From Juglans regia (lineage: Eukaryota > Streptophyta > Magnoliopsida > Fagales > Juglandaceae), in assembly GCF_001411555.2 (NCBI RefSeq), contig NC_049912.1, positions 18,150,341 through 18,214,340 on the forward strand: DNA of 64,000 bases, read 5' to 3'. Position 1 is the first letter of the stretch. Every line of letters begins with the position of its first letter. The position numbers and the translations under genes were made by a program. Under the pieces are notes generated by a model, which made no database searches, was not told the DNA's origin, and saw only the letters and a program-made list of their open reading frames with translations. Below, piece by piece: positions 32,125 to 47,030 of the stretch.

Positions 32125-33560
32125 ATTTGGGGATCGATGGGAGAGAGGAGAGAGAGAAGACGAGGTCAGGGATCGGTGGGAGTTCAAGTTCGAAGTGCTC
32201 CATGATCTTTTCAGATGGATGAGATCAAACGTTACGTGTTTTGTTTGAAATCTCTTACGTGTCTTATTTTGACTGGAGGCTGTTAAACTCACAATTTCAA
32301 CCCAACCGTTCTGAAGGGTGCCCCTATAAAATATTAAAAAAAGCTAAGTATTTAACATTTTAAAAAATAAAGATGCGGTGGGGATGATTAGACCATGGAT
32401 CCCACATACAAGACAATGATTGTTACAAGTTGAAGGAAAAAAACCTGACAAACTGACAACTCAAAATTCAAACTAGTGCCTTGTCAATCGTTCCATCAAA
32501 TTAAGGAAACACGACACATATGCAACCATAGGAGCAAGAGCAATCCTAGCGAGTAGACAAAGAGGGTGTTTAAGTAATTTTACTATCATTTTGTTTAAAT
32601 GTAAAAAATATCTCACTTCATTTTAGGGAAAATATCTTTCACTTCACATCATCTTCCTTCCCCTCTCATTCTTATATCTCTTACAGACCAGAAGACAGGT
32701 TCAGAGTAAAACTCCAATGACGTCGGTCACTTTCCTAGCTCCATCCGGCACAGTCGACGTCATCTTCTCCTCCACTGGCTGCCGACCATGTAATAATCGA
32801 ACTGTTCTCAAGAATTTCAATCGTTATTTTCTCAAAAGGTTACAAATATTAACCCAACAGAAAAGGAAAAACCTCAAGTAATACAATGTATTATAATGCT
32901 CATGAATTCCACTCCACATCGTAATTTTCTCAAGTGGGTAAAAATGTTTGCCAACAAAAAGTGAAAACCTCAAGACATATCATAACTTTCCACCATAACG
33001 ATCAGAAGAAAGAACAAAAGAACACATTATCACAATCAAAAGACTACAAAATCACAGTCAATCAAAACCCAAAAGAAAGGAAAAAGAAAATTTGCAAAAG
33101 GCGTGTTATAACTTTGCACATATTTAAACTAAAAGTGAAAAAATAATATACAAAACAAACAAAAGAGGTAAAAGAAGGAAAGAGAGACCCTAGAGCAAGG
33201 AAAGACAACCATGATAGTGGAGGCTTTGGAAATCATCTGCATAGAGAATAGAGATAGAGAGATAGAATGTGCGTATGCGTGAGTGCATTGGCACTTTTTG
33301 TAGTTGACACTCAACACGTGAGATGGATTAGCTTTGTTTATGAGATGAATGAAATGCTTCGTTTCATTTAAGATGAAATGAACCGTTTCATTTCGTGCCA
33401 CGAAGGCCCGTATCTAGAATAATTCAATGATATAAGAAAAATTATACTGAAATTTATTTATAATTAAGTATAAAAAGATTATTATTTTATTTATTTTGAT
33501 CTGTTGCAATTATAAAAATTTTAATATGTAGTAGTAATTAAATTGTAATATAATTAGTAG
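32125..33560. other. No gene seen
   Basis: A 25-codon frame at 32718 and a Lys-rich 70-codon frame at 32934 have no supporting features. The sequence is A+T-rich with GA-rich patches. Confidence 0.4.
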
Positions 33561-33562
33561 TG

Positions 33563-33745
33563 TATTTTTTTTTTCTAAGTTGGCATTTCATAAATAAACT
33601 AAATGATTACAAGATAGGGTGGAAGTCCCCAACAATCATCCCAAAACAAGCAAGTGCAATGCAGGAGAAATAAAAAAGAGGGATCTGGAGCCAAAAATTT
33701 GACTTCCACCCATTTCCCACTAAGGGAAAGCCATTTGAAGCGGTT
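33563..33745 (-). mobile_element. LINE 3'-end fragment
   Basis: Read on the minus strand it has the typical plant LINE end: WVEVKFLAPDPSFLFLLHC, then GGGGACTTCCACCC, then a tail of A residues (the T-run at 33563-33573). No target duplication found. Confidence 0.45.
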
Positions 33746-34884
33746 TTTGCATAGTCTGTTTTAAACAAACTATAAAACTATGACTAAAAGCCGCAATTAA
33801 TTGTTATGTGATGCATTTTGTTGGTTTGGACTAGCTAAAGAAAACTTTCACGACCACTTTATCTTGTTCTTGGTTAGGAAAAGCAAGAATATAAAGAAGT
33901 AGTAACCGGAAGACGTGTCAATATGCTGGAATAGAACCGTCATTGGTGGTAGAGGCACGTGTAGCACACACGCCATTCTTGGAAAGAAGGTAAAAGTTGG
34001 ATCTAAGATATTCGAAGCTGCTAACCCCGATGGTGTCACGCGTGACGGCAACAGACTCCCCGTGGCGCGACGATGCGTAAGGCTCACTTGCACTGTGAGC
34101 CACATGTGAGATGCACGCGCCGTTCGTTTGGTCAGTTTTCTTCTGGCACCCGATGGATTGGTGGCTGGAGAATCTGATGGTGGGATGTGTGGCGGTCGTA
34201 AGAGGCCGGTAAACATCTCTTGGTGCTATAGACAAAAAAAAAACCGATGTACTTTTTGCCAGACAGGAGGGAGGGAGGAGTTGAAGCTCCACCCCCCTCT
34301 GGGTGGAGAAGCAGGGATGGCTAGGTCTTTGGTAGAGAGAGAAAAAAAACTCCTCTTGAGAGGGAAAACTAGTGGTGTATCATTATTGACCAGCATAGAC
34401 TCTTCCCATGTGACAAAGAAAAGTTAAAAGCCTCCATTGTAACATGTATATTGTCAAAGTGAATTTACGCCTCTAAAACCATATTTGTAAGTCGTAGTGC
34501 TGAACCATGAGCCAACTATGTTATAGGATCCCTCCATCACCACTGTCTATGGACCATTTGACTACCGATGAACACCAAGTAAGGAGGAAGAGGCTGGGTA
34601 CTTAGGGAAAAGCAACATAAAATCTTATGATTTGGACTTTAGAATTGTCTCATTTAATAAACAATCATGATGGTATAGGTGTTGCATACTCTTTTTAAGA
34701 AAACGAGCAGAGTCTATTATTAAAATTTAATTTTTTTCATGTAAATTTTATATTTACTCAATTTTTAAAAATAAATACACTGGACTTGGTTAAAAGAAAA
34801 GCTTGAAGAGCTTAACCAGAGAAATTATTCTCTTGCTTTTTTTCTCTCTAGAAGAAAGTTGAGGTGAAGTGGGGTCCCTTCATC
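33746..34884. other. No gene seen
   Basis: Overlapping frames on both strands at 33848-34427 have no domain and no splice context. Part may be degraded LINE sequence preceding the frame at 34885. Confidence 0.35.
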
Positions 34885-35220
34885 AAAGTACCTTCATTCC
34901 AGGGAGGTTAATTTCAGACAACATTTTGGTAGCATACGAGGTGTTGCACTCTATGAAAATGAGAAAAAAAGGTAAAGTGGGGAGTATGGCCATTAAGCTT
35001 GATATGTCAAAAGCTTATGATAGAATTGAGTAGTCTTATCTGAGAGCAGTTAGAGGCATAAATGAGAGAGCATGAAAAAAGATCAACAATTGAAAGAATT
35101 CTTTTTTGTTTGCTGCAGCGAAAGAGATACTCATTAAAGCTATTCTTCAAGTTGTGCCTACTTACACAATGAGTGTATTTCAGCTTCCCAAGCAACCGTG
35201 TAAAGAACTCAATGTTATGC
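34885..35220 (+). mobile_element. LINE reverse-transcriptase fragment, left half
   Basis: It encodes [33 protein letters not shown] (a reverse transcriptase motif), a gap, then AAAKEILIKAILQVVPTYTM and SVFQLPKQPCKELNVML. The sequence between the two blocks is deleted, including the YADD region. The Athila-type LTR starts at the next base; the same LINE seems to resume at about 39633. Confidence 0.75.
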
Positions 35221-36686
35221 TGATTGAGCTGAATTATTGCATATTTTATACATTTAGAACCAATATATTTTATTTATTTTATTACATTATTATTGGTTTT
35301 AGATGAAAAAATGGTTAAGATGAATAAATCCGAGTTGTGATTTAAATTGGTTAATAGCATGATTTATGCTTAATTTTATAACTTGTGATTTAATTGGACA
35401 ATGTTCATTCACATGCACAACATATTTTAGATATTCTATTATTCTTATTTTATTTTATTTCTAATTTCTATTATTTTATTTCTAATTTCAAATTCAAAGG
35501 ACTTTCAAGTGGGCAAGACGTTGAAACAGCATAAGAACTTTCAACGAGTGTAGGACTCTTCAAATAAGGAAAATAATGGGGTTTAAGAGTAATTCAGATC
35601 AGAGTCCAAAATGCATTAGGAGACAGAATAGACATACTTTAATATTTTAATCATAACTTTCCTCTCAAATATCGGATTAATACGATTCTTGATACGTTGG
35701 AAAGCTATCTTAAAGGGCTACAAAGTTGTCTCTAATAAGGATTTCCAAATTTGAACTCTTGAAGCGCGTACATGGCTGTCAAGTTGAGTCCTAAAATTTA
35801 AGCGATTTTGTGTATGAGAATATGAAGACATTAGGATTTCTTTCCTACCCTATTTAAGCATATCATTAGCACAAAATTGGAGACTTTGGCAGAGCAGCGC
35901 CGCACATTTGATGAACTCTTCCAGGGACCAATTGTTGCTCCAGCCGCTTCCTCCATTGCCTACCACCTCCATCTCCATTCATTTGACTTGCTCCTTTCAA
36001 TCTCTACTATTTATTTAATTTTAGTTTAAAGTTTGTGATGTATTTTTTAGATATTTGGCTTAGACTTTTAGAAATTTTATTTGCTGTTTATTTATTTCGT
36101 GTTATTTATTTTTCTCGCTTATTTAAGCTTTCATTTAACAGTGATTACAATTGCTATGAATTAATTTTAAGAATTTCTTATTTGAATACAAGGATGAACC
36201 CTATAATCTTGATTTTAGGACTTTTCAATTTTCAGTTCATATTTTGTCAATTACTTTATAATTTAGTTTAATTCTTAGATTAATTTTATTAATCTCTTAG
36301 TTTTATTGCATATTAGATTGATTAAAGTTTAATTAGGTTCTATTTTATTATTTAATTTTCAGATTAATTAAAATTGTTTAGTTTGCTTGATTTTCTTTAT
36401 TGTTAATTATTTGTTAGTTTTTTTTACATTTCATTTCGACACTCAAAAATTAAAAAATATGAATCTAGTTAATGACTAGTGCCTTTTTCATTCTTGTTGC
36501 ACTCTTCCATCCATTGTACATACCATCATTTTTATTTTCTTTTTGTGAATATTTTCACCATTTTAAACGAGTTTGATTTTAAGTAACTTTTCCTGAGAAG
36601 ACGATCTAGGAATTTATTCCTAATTATTACACAACATCCTCTTGCACTTGTCATAGCCTTTGTGCTACTCATTTTTGAGTGAGTCA
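35221..36686 (+). repeat. 5' LTR of the Athila-type element
   Basis: 1466 bp, from TGATTGAGCTGAATTATTGC to GAGTGAGTCA. It is about 90% alike by eye to the solo LTR at 53688-55157, including the ends. A primer site follows immediately. Confidence 0.88.
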
Positions 36687-36691
36687 AGTTT

Positions 36692-36711
36692 TTGGCGCTG
36701 CTGCCGGGGAT
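36692..36711 (+). promoter_or_regulatory. Primer-binding site, tRNA-Asp type
   Basis: TTGGCGCTGCTGCCGGGGAT begins five bases after the LTR. It closely resembles the TGGCGCCGTTGCCGGGG site used by plant Athila and Tat elements. Confidence 0.8.
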
Positions 36712-36862
36712 TAGTTGCTTGATGTAAATTTAGACTCGTTATTTTTTTATTTTTTTTTATCTCAAATGTTTCTTTCACTATCTTATCTCTGATTACAAAT
36801 TTTATTTGTAACCTACTACTCAGTCACTTGAACCTTACTTATACAATTTGGATTGATGTTTC

Positions 36863-39629
36863 ATGTTATGGATGAGGGACAATTCAAATAGGCTGGTTAG
36901 AGTTATATCGAGCACTGAGAGTAGTATACACAGTCCAGAGATAGATAACTCTTCTATTTTTTCTACAGATGAGGACATTGAGATTGAACAAACTAAGGCT
37001 ACACCTGCACCACGCACTCTTAGGGATTATTTGCAGCCCACTCGCACCACTACACCATCATGCATTATTTTACCTGACGATGCACCTAATTTTTCTATTA
37101 AGCATGGCATGATGTCAGTGATATCTCAGTTTCACAGGATGGATTCTGAGAGTCCTTATCAACACTTGACAAATTTTGAGTTGGCCTGCACTACTTTTAT
37201 CAATAGAGCCACTACTGATGAATTTATTAGACTTCGTTTATTTCCTTTCTCTTTAAAGGATAAAGAGGAGATTTGGTTTAATTCTTTGATGCCTAATTCT
37301 ATCTCTAGTTAGTCTGATATGCAGCGTGAGTTCTTACAAACAAATTTTCCTTTTCAGAGAACTCAATTTTTACAAAAGCAGATCAACCAGTTCCATCAGA
37401 AATCTGACGAGACCTTTCAGGCCAGCTGGGAAAGGTTTAAGGATTTTGTGAATATCTGTCCACATCACGGTTTTGAATCCTGGAGGTTGGTGATTTATTT
37501 TTACACTAGTCTCACTCCACAATGCAAGCAGTTTGTTCAGACTATGTGCAATGGAGAATTCTTTAGCAAGTAACCTGATGAAGCATTGCCATTTTTTTAC
37601 TATCTTGCTGAGAGCGCACAACAATGGAACACTCGCACTGATCGAGTTTCATCGACAGCACAGCTACTGAGAGCTATTGCTGGTGGGGGCATATATGAGC
37701 TTAAGGAGGACACTGGCGTTCAAGCCCGAATAGCTGCATTGACTAGAAGATTAGAGGTCATGGAGATGAAAAAGATGAAGGTCGTGAAAAACAGTAGATG
37801 CATGCTCTATATGCGTTGATTCGAACCACAAGACCGAAGATTGCCCGATTATGCCAGTATTTCAAGAAAGTGGCTCTGAGCAGATGCAATTAGCGAACTG
37901 GGTAAATAGAGCACAGAATCAGCCTTTTTCCAATACATATAATCCGGGGTGGAGGAATCACCCAAATTTCTCATGGAGGAATGATCAGCCTGGCCGGTCT
38001 TCACCACCTTCTCAGCAGCCATTTCATCACGCTGCTCTTCAGCACCAGTATCAGCCACATCAGAGTTCTCAGAGCTATCCTTTTGTAGCACCTCCAGGAT
38101 TTCAACCTCATGTAGCTGCACAGAATTCTCAGCTTCAATCATCTGCGAAGAAGTTTCTAAATGACAGTATAGCACAAATGACCAATACACTTCAGCAATT
38201 TATACAGATTCAAGACACCACAAACAATCAGAATACTCAGGCCATAAATGACTTGCATAGCACCATCAATAAAATAAACACAACATTGAGCACTCAAGAG
38301 AAAGGAAAATTTCAAACACAGCCTTAGCCTAATTCTCAAGTATACCAGCAACAACAGCAGCAAGTGGATAATGTCTCAGGGGAGGTTTTTGAGACAGCGA
38401 ATGCCATTCTTACTTTGAGAAGTGGAAAGGAAGTTCCCCAACCAGAGATGACCATTGACAGACAGGTAGTTGCTCCTACACCTGAAGATGTAACAGAGAC
38501 TGATGAAGTTGAAAAAGAACCAGAGGTAGTGAGACTAGAGCTGAAGAAGCCTGTGAGTGCAGATGCTGAAACTAGTAGGGGGTACCAACCTGTAGTTTCC
38601 TATCGTCAGAGATTGACAGCTAGCCAAAAGAACAAATACCACACTGAGATTCAGGAGATTTTCAAGCAAGTAAAGATTAATATTCCACTCTTGGATGTCA
38701 TACAACAAGTTCCTTCATATGAAAAATTTCTAAAGCACTTGTGCACAGTGAAGAGGAAGCTAAATGTAAAGAAGAAAGCTTTCCTAACGGAGCAAGTCAG
38801 CGCATTGATATTGAGCGAGACTCCTCAGAAGTTTGGAGATCCCGGCTCTCCCCACATTTTCATTATGATTGGTGAGTCACGCATTGGGAGAGCTCTACTT
38901 GATTTGGGGAGTAGTGTGAACTTGCTACCGTTCTCAGTGTTTGAGCAGTTGGGATTATGTGAGCTAAAAAAGACCTCCATCAAGCTACAGTTAGCTGACA
39001 GATCAGTCAAGGTGCCGAGGGGTATTGTTGAGACTGTGCTGGTCCAAGTGGACAAATTTTACTACCCGGTAGATTTTGTAGTTCTTGATATGCAGCAGCC
39101 AGCCACTACTATTTACCAGGCGCCTATCATCCTTGGGCACCCATTCCTTGCTACCTCCAATGCACTGATAAATTGTCGAAGTGGAGTGCTGAAACTCACA
39201 TTCAGAAATATGACATTGGAAATAAATGTGTTCAATACTTGCAAGATGTCTGGTGATTGCGACGAGTCAGGGGTGCATGCTGTTGAAGTGATTTCAGAGA
39301 TTGAAGAAATAAAGAGAGAGGCCTACGATAATTCTCGCTTGGCGAAGGTGCGAATGAAGGCCTTGCATGACAAGAAAATCTATGACAAACATCTTATCCC
39401 TGATCAGAAAGTGCTCATTTACAATTCAAGACGACATCTTTTTCCTAGGAAGCCGAAATCTCGATGGAAGGGGCTGTACATTGTAAAGAAGGTTTATCCT
39501 CACGAGGCGGTAGACATTGTCAATCTGAAGAATGGAAATAGCTTAATTGTCAATGGACAACGTCTAAAGCCATTTCTGAAGGTCTTTGCCCCTATTAGCC
39601 AAGTAAGGGTGGAGGATTCTTCAGAATGA
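36863..39629 (+). pseudogene. Athila-type gag-protease joined to the integrase C-terminus
   Basis: The gag region (36863-37819) reads LRDYLQPTRTT, FIRLRLFPFSLKDKEEIWF and FLQKQINQFHQKSDETF, with in-frame stops at 37310-37312 (where relatives have Trp) and 37571-37573. A frameshift follows near 37820, then a knuckle-like SNHKTEDCP, a Gln-rich segment, and a stop at 38325-38327. From 38364 one open frame of 421 codons carries an aspartic protease of Athila type (ALLDLGSSVNLLPFSVFEQ). At about 39300 it passes directly into the integrase tail (IKREAYDNSRLAKVRMKALH, LFPRKPKSRW, NGQRLKPFL). Reverse transcriptase, RNase H and the integrase core are absent. No 3' LTR follows. Confidence 0.8.
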
Positions 39630-39632
39630 GAC

Positions 39633-41030
39633 TAGTATAGCTACTAAGATTTTAAGAGAGAAATACTTCAAAAACAAGTCACTGCTTGAAGCAAGTCTGG
39701 GTCATAAACCTTCCTTTATGTGGAGGAGTGTGTAGAATGCAGTGAGTTTGCTTAGGGAGGGTTTGAAATGGAAGGTGGAGAATGGGGAAAAAAATCAAAA
39801 TTTAGGGAAATATATGGCTTTCAACTCTTTCATCCTTCTCTATGCAATCTCCCAATAAAGATGCTAGAGTTTGTGAGTTGATGCAAGGCAGAGGGGAGTG
39901 GAATGTCCCTCTGATTCGAAGTATCTTTAGCAAGGAAGAGGCTTACTAGATTTGCAGCATTCCTTTAAGCAGTATGGAGGTGGAGGACAAATTGGTATGA
40001 GGGCCTTCTAAGAAAAGTTTTTTTTTTTCTATGACAGGAGTGCGTACCATTTAGAAATGGGAAGGAAGCATGCTATTAAATTAGGTGAAAACTCTAGGCA
40101 TGAGGAGAGGGTCAAAGGCTAGGACATCATATGGAAGATTAATGTTCCAAGAAAGGTTAAGCTTTTTCTTTGGAAGGCTGAAATTGACTTCGTTGCTGCA
40201 AAAAAAAAAAAATCTGTTTTTGAAGAAAATAATAGACAACCTTCTCTGTCCCATTTGTAAACGAGATGGGGAGATGATTATTCATGTGCTTTGGCAATGC
40301 CTTGCAAGTGGTGATGTGTGGTCAGAATCATTAAGTGTTATGCAGAAGATGAATAGTGAAGAACATGATCTGCTAGCCTTGTGGGAAAAACTTACAGTTA
40401 AGCTCAATGAATAAGAATTACAGGAGGTTGCTGTGGTGATGAGGGGCCTTTGGGTGAGAAGAAACGAGAGTATCTTTGAAGATAAATTTAAGTCTCCAAG
40501 CCAAGTCATCAGAATTGCCAATAATGACTTGACATAATACAAGCAATCTCTACAGATGGACAAGGCAATATTGAGGAGTAATGAAGAGAGTTGTAGCAAA
40601 AACTTGAGGTGGGAAAAGTCAAGAACAGGTTTTGTCAAAGCCAATTGGGATGCATCAGTAAACAAAAAGGAAAGGAAGGTGGGCATAGGGGTAGTAATCC
40701 GTGATGAAGATGGGGAACTGTTAGTTGCTGTTGAAGGTCAGTAGTTTTATGCAGACCAACCTGTTGTGGCTGAAGCTCAGGCCCTGTGGAAGGCTATGGA
40801 TATTTGCAAAGAGCTAAGGTTGGATAAGGTTATGTTCGAAGGTGATGCTCAAGTGATTGTCAAAGTTGTTAACAATATAAGTGAAGATTTTTCTTTCTAT
40901 GACAATTTAATTGAAGGCATAAAACAATTGTTAAAAAGGATAACAAACTGGACAGTACAATATATAGATAGGTCTAACAATGTTGCAGCACACACTTTAG
41001 CTAAGGAAAGTTTTGTAGAGAGGGAATGAT
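39633..41030 (+). mobile_element. LINE 3' half, zf-RVT and RNase H
   Basis: It starts with IATKILREKYFKNKSLLEAS, then GHKPSFMWRSVWNAVSLLRE, a segment that normally follows reverse transcriptase in plant LINEs. A zinc-binding block follows (PRKVKLFLWKAEID, LCPICKRDGEMIIHVLWQC, 40140-40320), then RNase H (VKANWDASVNKKERKVGIGV, EAQALWKAMDIC, VMFEGDAQVIVK, IDRSNNVAAHTLAKES) to 41027. Stops and frameshifts show decay. With 34885-35220 it forms one LINE interrupted by the Athila-type element. Confidence 0.8.
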
Positions 41031-41254
41031 ATTGTATTGAGTGACATCCATTTATCAATGAAGATGGCTTTTTTAAAAGGCTGGAAAATGTGGTCCGTAA
41101 ATTGTCATAATAGACCTATGTTCAAGAAAATTCCAAACAAACAAAAAATGGGCCTAAGCCTGATCATTAGAGACCAGACCATGCATGGTACTGGATTCGA
41201 TTGTCCACTTCCTTAATACCCACGCAAACAAAAGAGAATTACTCTCATCTAATT

Positions 41255-41455
41255 ATGCAGTAAGATGAAATAAGATATTTTATTAAAAATTAAATAAATT
41301 ATTATTATAATATAATTTTTTAATAATATTTTTATTTTAAAATTAAAAAAAATTAAATTACTTATTATATTTTGTATAAAGATTTGAGAAAATTATAATG
41401 ATTATATGAGATAAAATAATATAAAATAGCTTCATTTTGTATAACCAAACCAGTT
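41255..41455. mobile_element. GATGAG-family MITE, diverged
   Basis: AAGATGAAATAAGATATTTT at the left, and ATATGAGATAAAATAATATA then ATAACCAAACCAG at the right, with the family core between. Confidence 0.55.
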
Positions 41456-41713
41456 CTTAGTTAACACTCAAGAGTAGTCATTCCTTTTTGAGAAATTATA
41501 ATTAGCATTCCACGTTACACTTCTTTTAATTTTTTTTCCTTTTTTTTCATAATAATTATTTGGTGTATGGATAATGAGTAAAAATTATAGAACAATTCAA
41601 TTACAAAAAAAAAAAAAAAAAATTTCTTTAAATAAATATATAAAATATATGGTGTGGAATGACATGTAATCACTCTTTCCTCATATGTCCATATATATAT
41701 ATATATATATATA

Positions 41714-41926
41714 TGGACAATGCTATATCGCTGAAAGTCTCTCTAGTGTATTTTAAATTTTTATTTTTATTTTTTAAAATATTTTTTTGACATTCTTAAT
41801 TATTAAGAAAAAAATATATATGATTTTATTTATATTCACTTCTTTAATTATTAAACAAAAAAAATTAAAATGCTCGAATGATAATTTTTAATGATAATTT
41901 TGAGGAATTATGTAGCATTTTCATAC
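41714..41926. mobile_element. MITE-like repeat
   Basis: The ends AATGCTATATCGCTGAAAG and (right, reversed) AAATGCTACATAATTCCTC are loosely inverted. A TA microsatellite precedes it (41692-41714). Confidence 0.4.
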
Positions 41927-41940
41927 ATATATATGGGTAG

Positions 41941-42158
41941 TGATAGGGTTACTACTTATTTATTCTCTATTTACTACTTATAGTTTTTTTTTTTTTATCG
42001 TTTTTAAAGTATTTTTTAGCATCTTTAATTATTAAGAAAAATTTTAAAAAATATATAATTTTATTGATAGTCATTTTTTTAATCATTAAATAAAATAAAT
42101 AAATAAATAGTAAGAAAAAAAGTAGTAAATGAGTAGTAAGAAATTAGTAACTCTATCA
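41941..42158. mobile_element. MITE with 14-bp inverted ends
   Basis: TGATAGGGTTACTA at 41941 and TAGTAACTCTATCA ending at 42158 form an inverted repeat with one mismatch. No target duplication is evident. Confidence 0.65.
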
Positions 42159-42870
42159 TTTTCTATCACACACATATATATATATATATATATATAGATA
42201 TTAGTAATAGAGCAACCTCCAATGGACGTTTGCCTAATTTAGATATTTTAAAAAAGTTATATGATTTTTTACAAAAAAAAAATGATTAATAAATTATTTA
42301 ACAAATATCTTTAGATAATGATATGTTAGTAAAGTATAATAATTACATGTTTAGATAGATTAGAAAAAAAAGGATTAATTCAAAATACGCCATAGTTTAA
42401 TACAAATTTTACAAATTGGTCATTTTGTTAAATCTGTTTAATACAAATTTAACAAAAAGATTAGTTCAAAATGTTGGCTGTCTACTTTGTGGCAAACCCT
42501 GCAATGCATGACACCTCTTTATGATCATCGTGTAAATTAAGTCGAGTCGTGAAAGATGTATATATATTGTGATCAGATAATGCGTCACAAGTACATATTA
42601 ATTTGTACATTAAGTACCTAGAATTCATATTTTTAATCATGTTACATCTCTTATTATAGAATTATAGAAGAGAGTTCGCACATCGAGATCTCAAAGTGAA
42701 ATCGTTCAATTTTTTTTCTTTAATATTTAATAAATAATGTTATTTTACGTCATTTTTTATTAATTCTTTAAGTGATATATTTCAAAATAAATGTCTTTAA
42801 TTATTTTATTTAAATGAGACTTATTAAAATGAGGGAAATGTATAATTATATGATTTTACAACATTACCTT
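42159..42870. other. No gene seen
   Basis: A+T-rich intergenic sequence with a TA microsatellite at 42176-42196. Confidence 0.4.
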
Positions 42871-43665
42871 TAGTTTTACCATTTTATTTATTAAGTATAA
42901 AGCTCCTTTAATCCTAGCCATCAATTTGTTAGGTAAGGGAAATATTTTCCCAAATTTAATTTGCTTCATCCATTTTAGCTTATAAGGGAGAGAGTTTCAA
43001 AAGTCACTTAGCCCCCCTCCCCCTAGTTTTACCATTTTATTTATTAAGTATAAAGCTCCTTTAATCCTAGCCATCAATTTGTTAGCTAAGGGAAATATTT
43101 TTCCAAATTTAATTTGCATCATCCATTTTAGCTTATAAGAGCATTGACATTGGATTAGCCAAATACATTTTCATCTTCAAATTTAGTAAATATCATCCAT
43201 ATTTGCTACACATTGAATTAGCTAAATTGTTTTTATCCAAACTATAAGGTACAATAAATCCATTCTTCTTTTCAAATATGAAAAGAACTATAGCAAGTCT
43301 AAAAGTACTTTTTGAGATTATTATATTATAAATATGATATTTTTATTCATATGAGATTTTATCATCCATATACATATGAGATTATTATATTATAGATTGT
43401 TAGATTGTGAAAATAAAAATAAATATGATTTGTTGGAGGTTATTAAAGATTATGAAAATAAAATAAAAATTAATTAAAAAATAAAATAATAATATTTTAT
43501 TATTATAGAGAGTGTGATGACTAATCCAATGTAGACTTCAAGTTTTGAATGATTAGCTAAAAGTAAAAAAGCTGCATATTAGTCAAAATTTGAAGAATAG
43601 GATAACCAATCCAATGCTAATGCTCTAAGGGAGAGAGTTTTAAAAGTCACTTAAGCCCTTATTCC
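42871..43665. repeat. 153-bp tandem duplication, second copy split by a MITE
   Basis: Copy 1 is 42871-43023 and copy 2 starts at 43024; both begin TAGTTTTACCATTTTATTTA. Copy 2 is interrupted after TTAGCTTATAA by the Harbinger MITE and resumes at 43626 with TAAGGGAGAGAGTTTTAAAA. Only a few substitutions separate the copies. Confidence 0.85.
43139..43625. mobile_element. PIF/Harbinger (Tourist-like) MITE, 487 bp
   Basis: The ends are GAGCATTGACATTGGATTAG and (right, reversed) GAGCATTAGCATTGGATTGG, and the 3-bp duplication TAA (43136-43138 and 43626-43628) is the Harbinger signature. A+T-rich core, no frame. Confidence 0.85.
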
Positions 43666-45202
43666 CCCCCATCATACCTATCGGCTTCTAAGGCAAGGAA
43701 AAGGAAAAATTTCTCTTACGTCCATCCGTGCGACACTTCTCTTTCTCTCCCCATTTCCATGCTCCTTCATCTTAGGCCCAAGCACTTATTATTTCATCTT
43801 CTCAAGAGGAAAATAGGAAGCCAAAGATTTCGTGTGCTCTCTAGTTCCCAAGCCGAATCTGCCTTTCCTCTTTTACGTTTTGTGTTTTGGAAAGAGATCC
43901 ACTAATAGTATAAACCCTAACCTTGATTTCCTTTTGTGGTTGTAATGCAAAACCGAGCCATTGTAGTTGAAAGCTTATATCTTTTCCAGATTTTATCTCT
44001 TTTAATGCATTGTGAAATTTATTTAATTAATACTTTGTTTGTTATGTATTTTCTAGATTTTATATAGTCGTGTATGTTGAAGATTGCTATGTATGTCAAT
44101 GAATCTTTTTTACGGTGACTGCACGCCGACAACGAAGAAATCGACGGAGAGCTCCTACTCCTTGAAGAAGAATTATTGTCTGGCGTTAAACACATTAAAC
44201 AAGAGTAGAAATAGAAGAGAAAGGGGTCTGAGTTGAGAGAAAGGAGAAAATAGAAGATGCACAAGACCTTCACTAAAAAGACTAAAACACCCACAGTCAG
44301 ACGAACAAAATATAAAGAATTCAGGGGTAAAAGTGAATACGGCCGGCTAGACAGAGGGACAAAAGCAATAGAAGGAAGTGTAAATAAAAGGACTGTTTAT
44401 TCCTGTTCATTTGCAAATAACGACTTTTAAGATACAAGGGAAATGCCACCTACCTTCTCTACACTCGTGCTAGCTACCACGGTCCACGTCAACTCAAAAC
44501 TTTTCAAGATGGTGACCTGAACGGGTCCATGCACAAAGTTCGAACTAAATTTTTTTCATGATAACGACGCAGAACGGAATAGAAATGGTAAAACTTTTTT
44601 AAATTTTTAAATAAAATATAAAAGGTAATTTAAGTTTTTTAAAATTTAAAATAAAAATAATATTTTTTTAATTTTTATAATATTATTTTAAATTCATAAA
44701 TTATTTTAATTATAAAACAAATTTAATATATTATATAAAATTATATCGATTTATAAACTTATTTTATAAAATTTATCTGGCTGTGTCACTTTTTCGAACT
44801 GAAATATAAAATGATATGGGTTTCTTTTCATTTTTTTTTATTTTTTTATTTTCTGAATTACCAAAAATCCTCTTACTCCTTATGAACCCAACAAAATTTT
44901 TTTAACAAAAAAGGAGAGAGAGAGAGAAAACCTCAAAGTAACTAGTCTGTCAAACTAATTTCTCTGCTTGTAGCTTGGGAATTATCATATTTACTTCACC
45001 ATATTTAGAAATGGAACAGTAATTATTTCATGAAAATATTATAAGTGGGTACAAGATGTTTTTCTTTTTTTGTGAAGCACATGTCTCCAAAACATGGAAA
45101 CGAACACACAAGCTTCAAAAGTGGAAAAAAAAAAAAAAAACTGCAACAAGCAAAAGAAAAACAAGGGGACCAAAATAAATCGATAATGGTGGAGGACTCC
45201 AA
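43666..45202. other. Spacer downstream of chalcone synthase
   Basis: No gene recognised. The part next to 45203 is presumably the chalcone synthase 3' leader; I see no canonical AATAAA on the minus strand. A GA-run lies at 44911-44928 and a frame at 44019-44294 has no domain. Confidence 0.35.

Positions 45203-47030
<1,828 letters not shown>

Noticed and set aside
33848..34427. Frames of 99-124 codons on both strands
   Set aside because: Overlap each other in several frames, with no domain, splice context or repeats.
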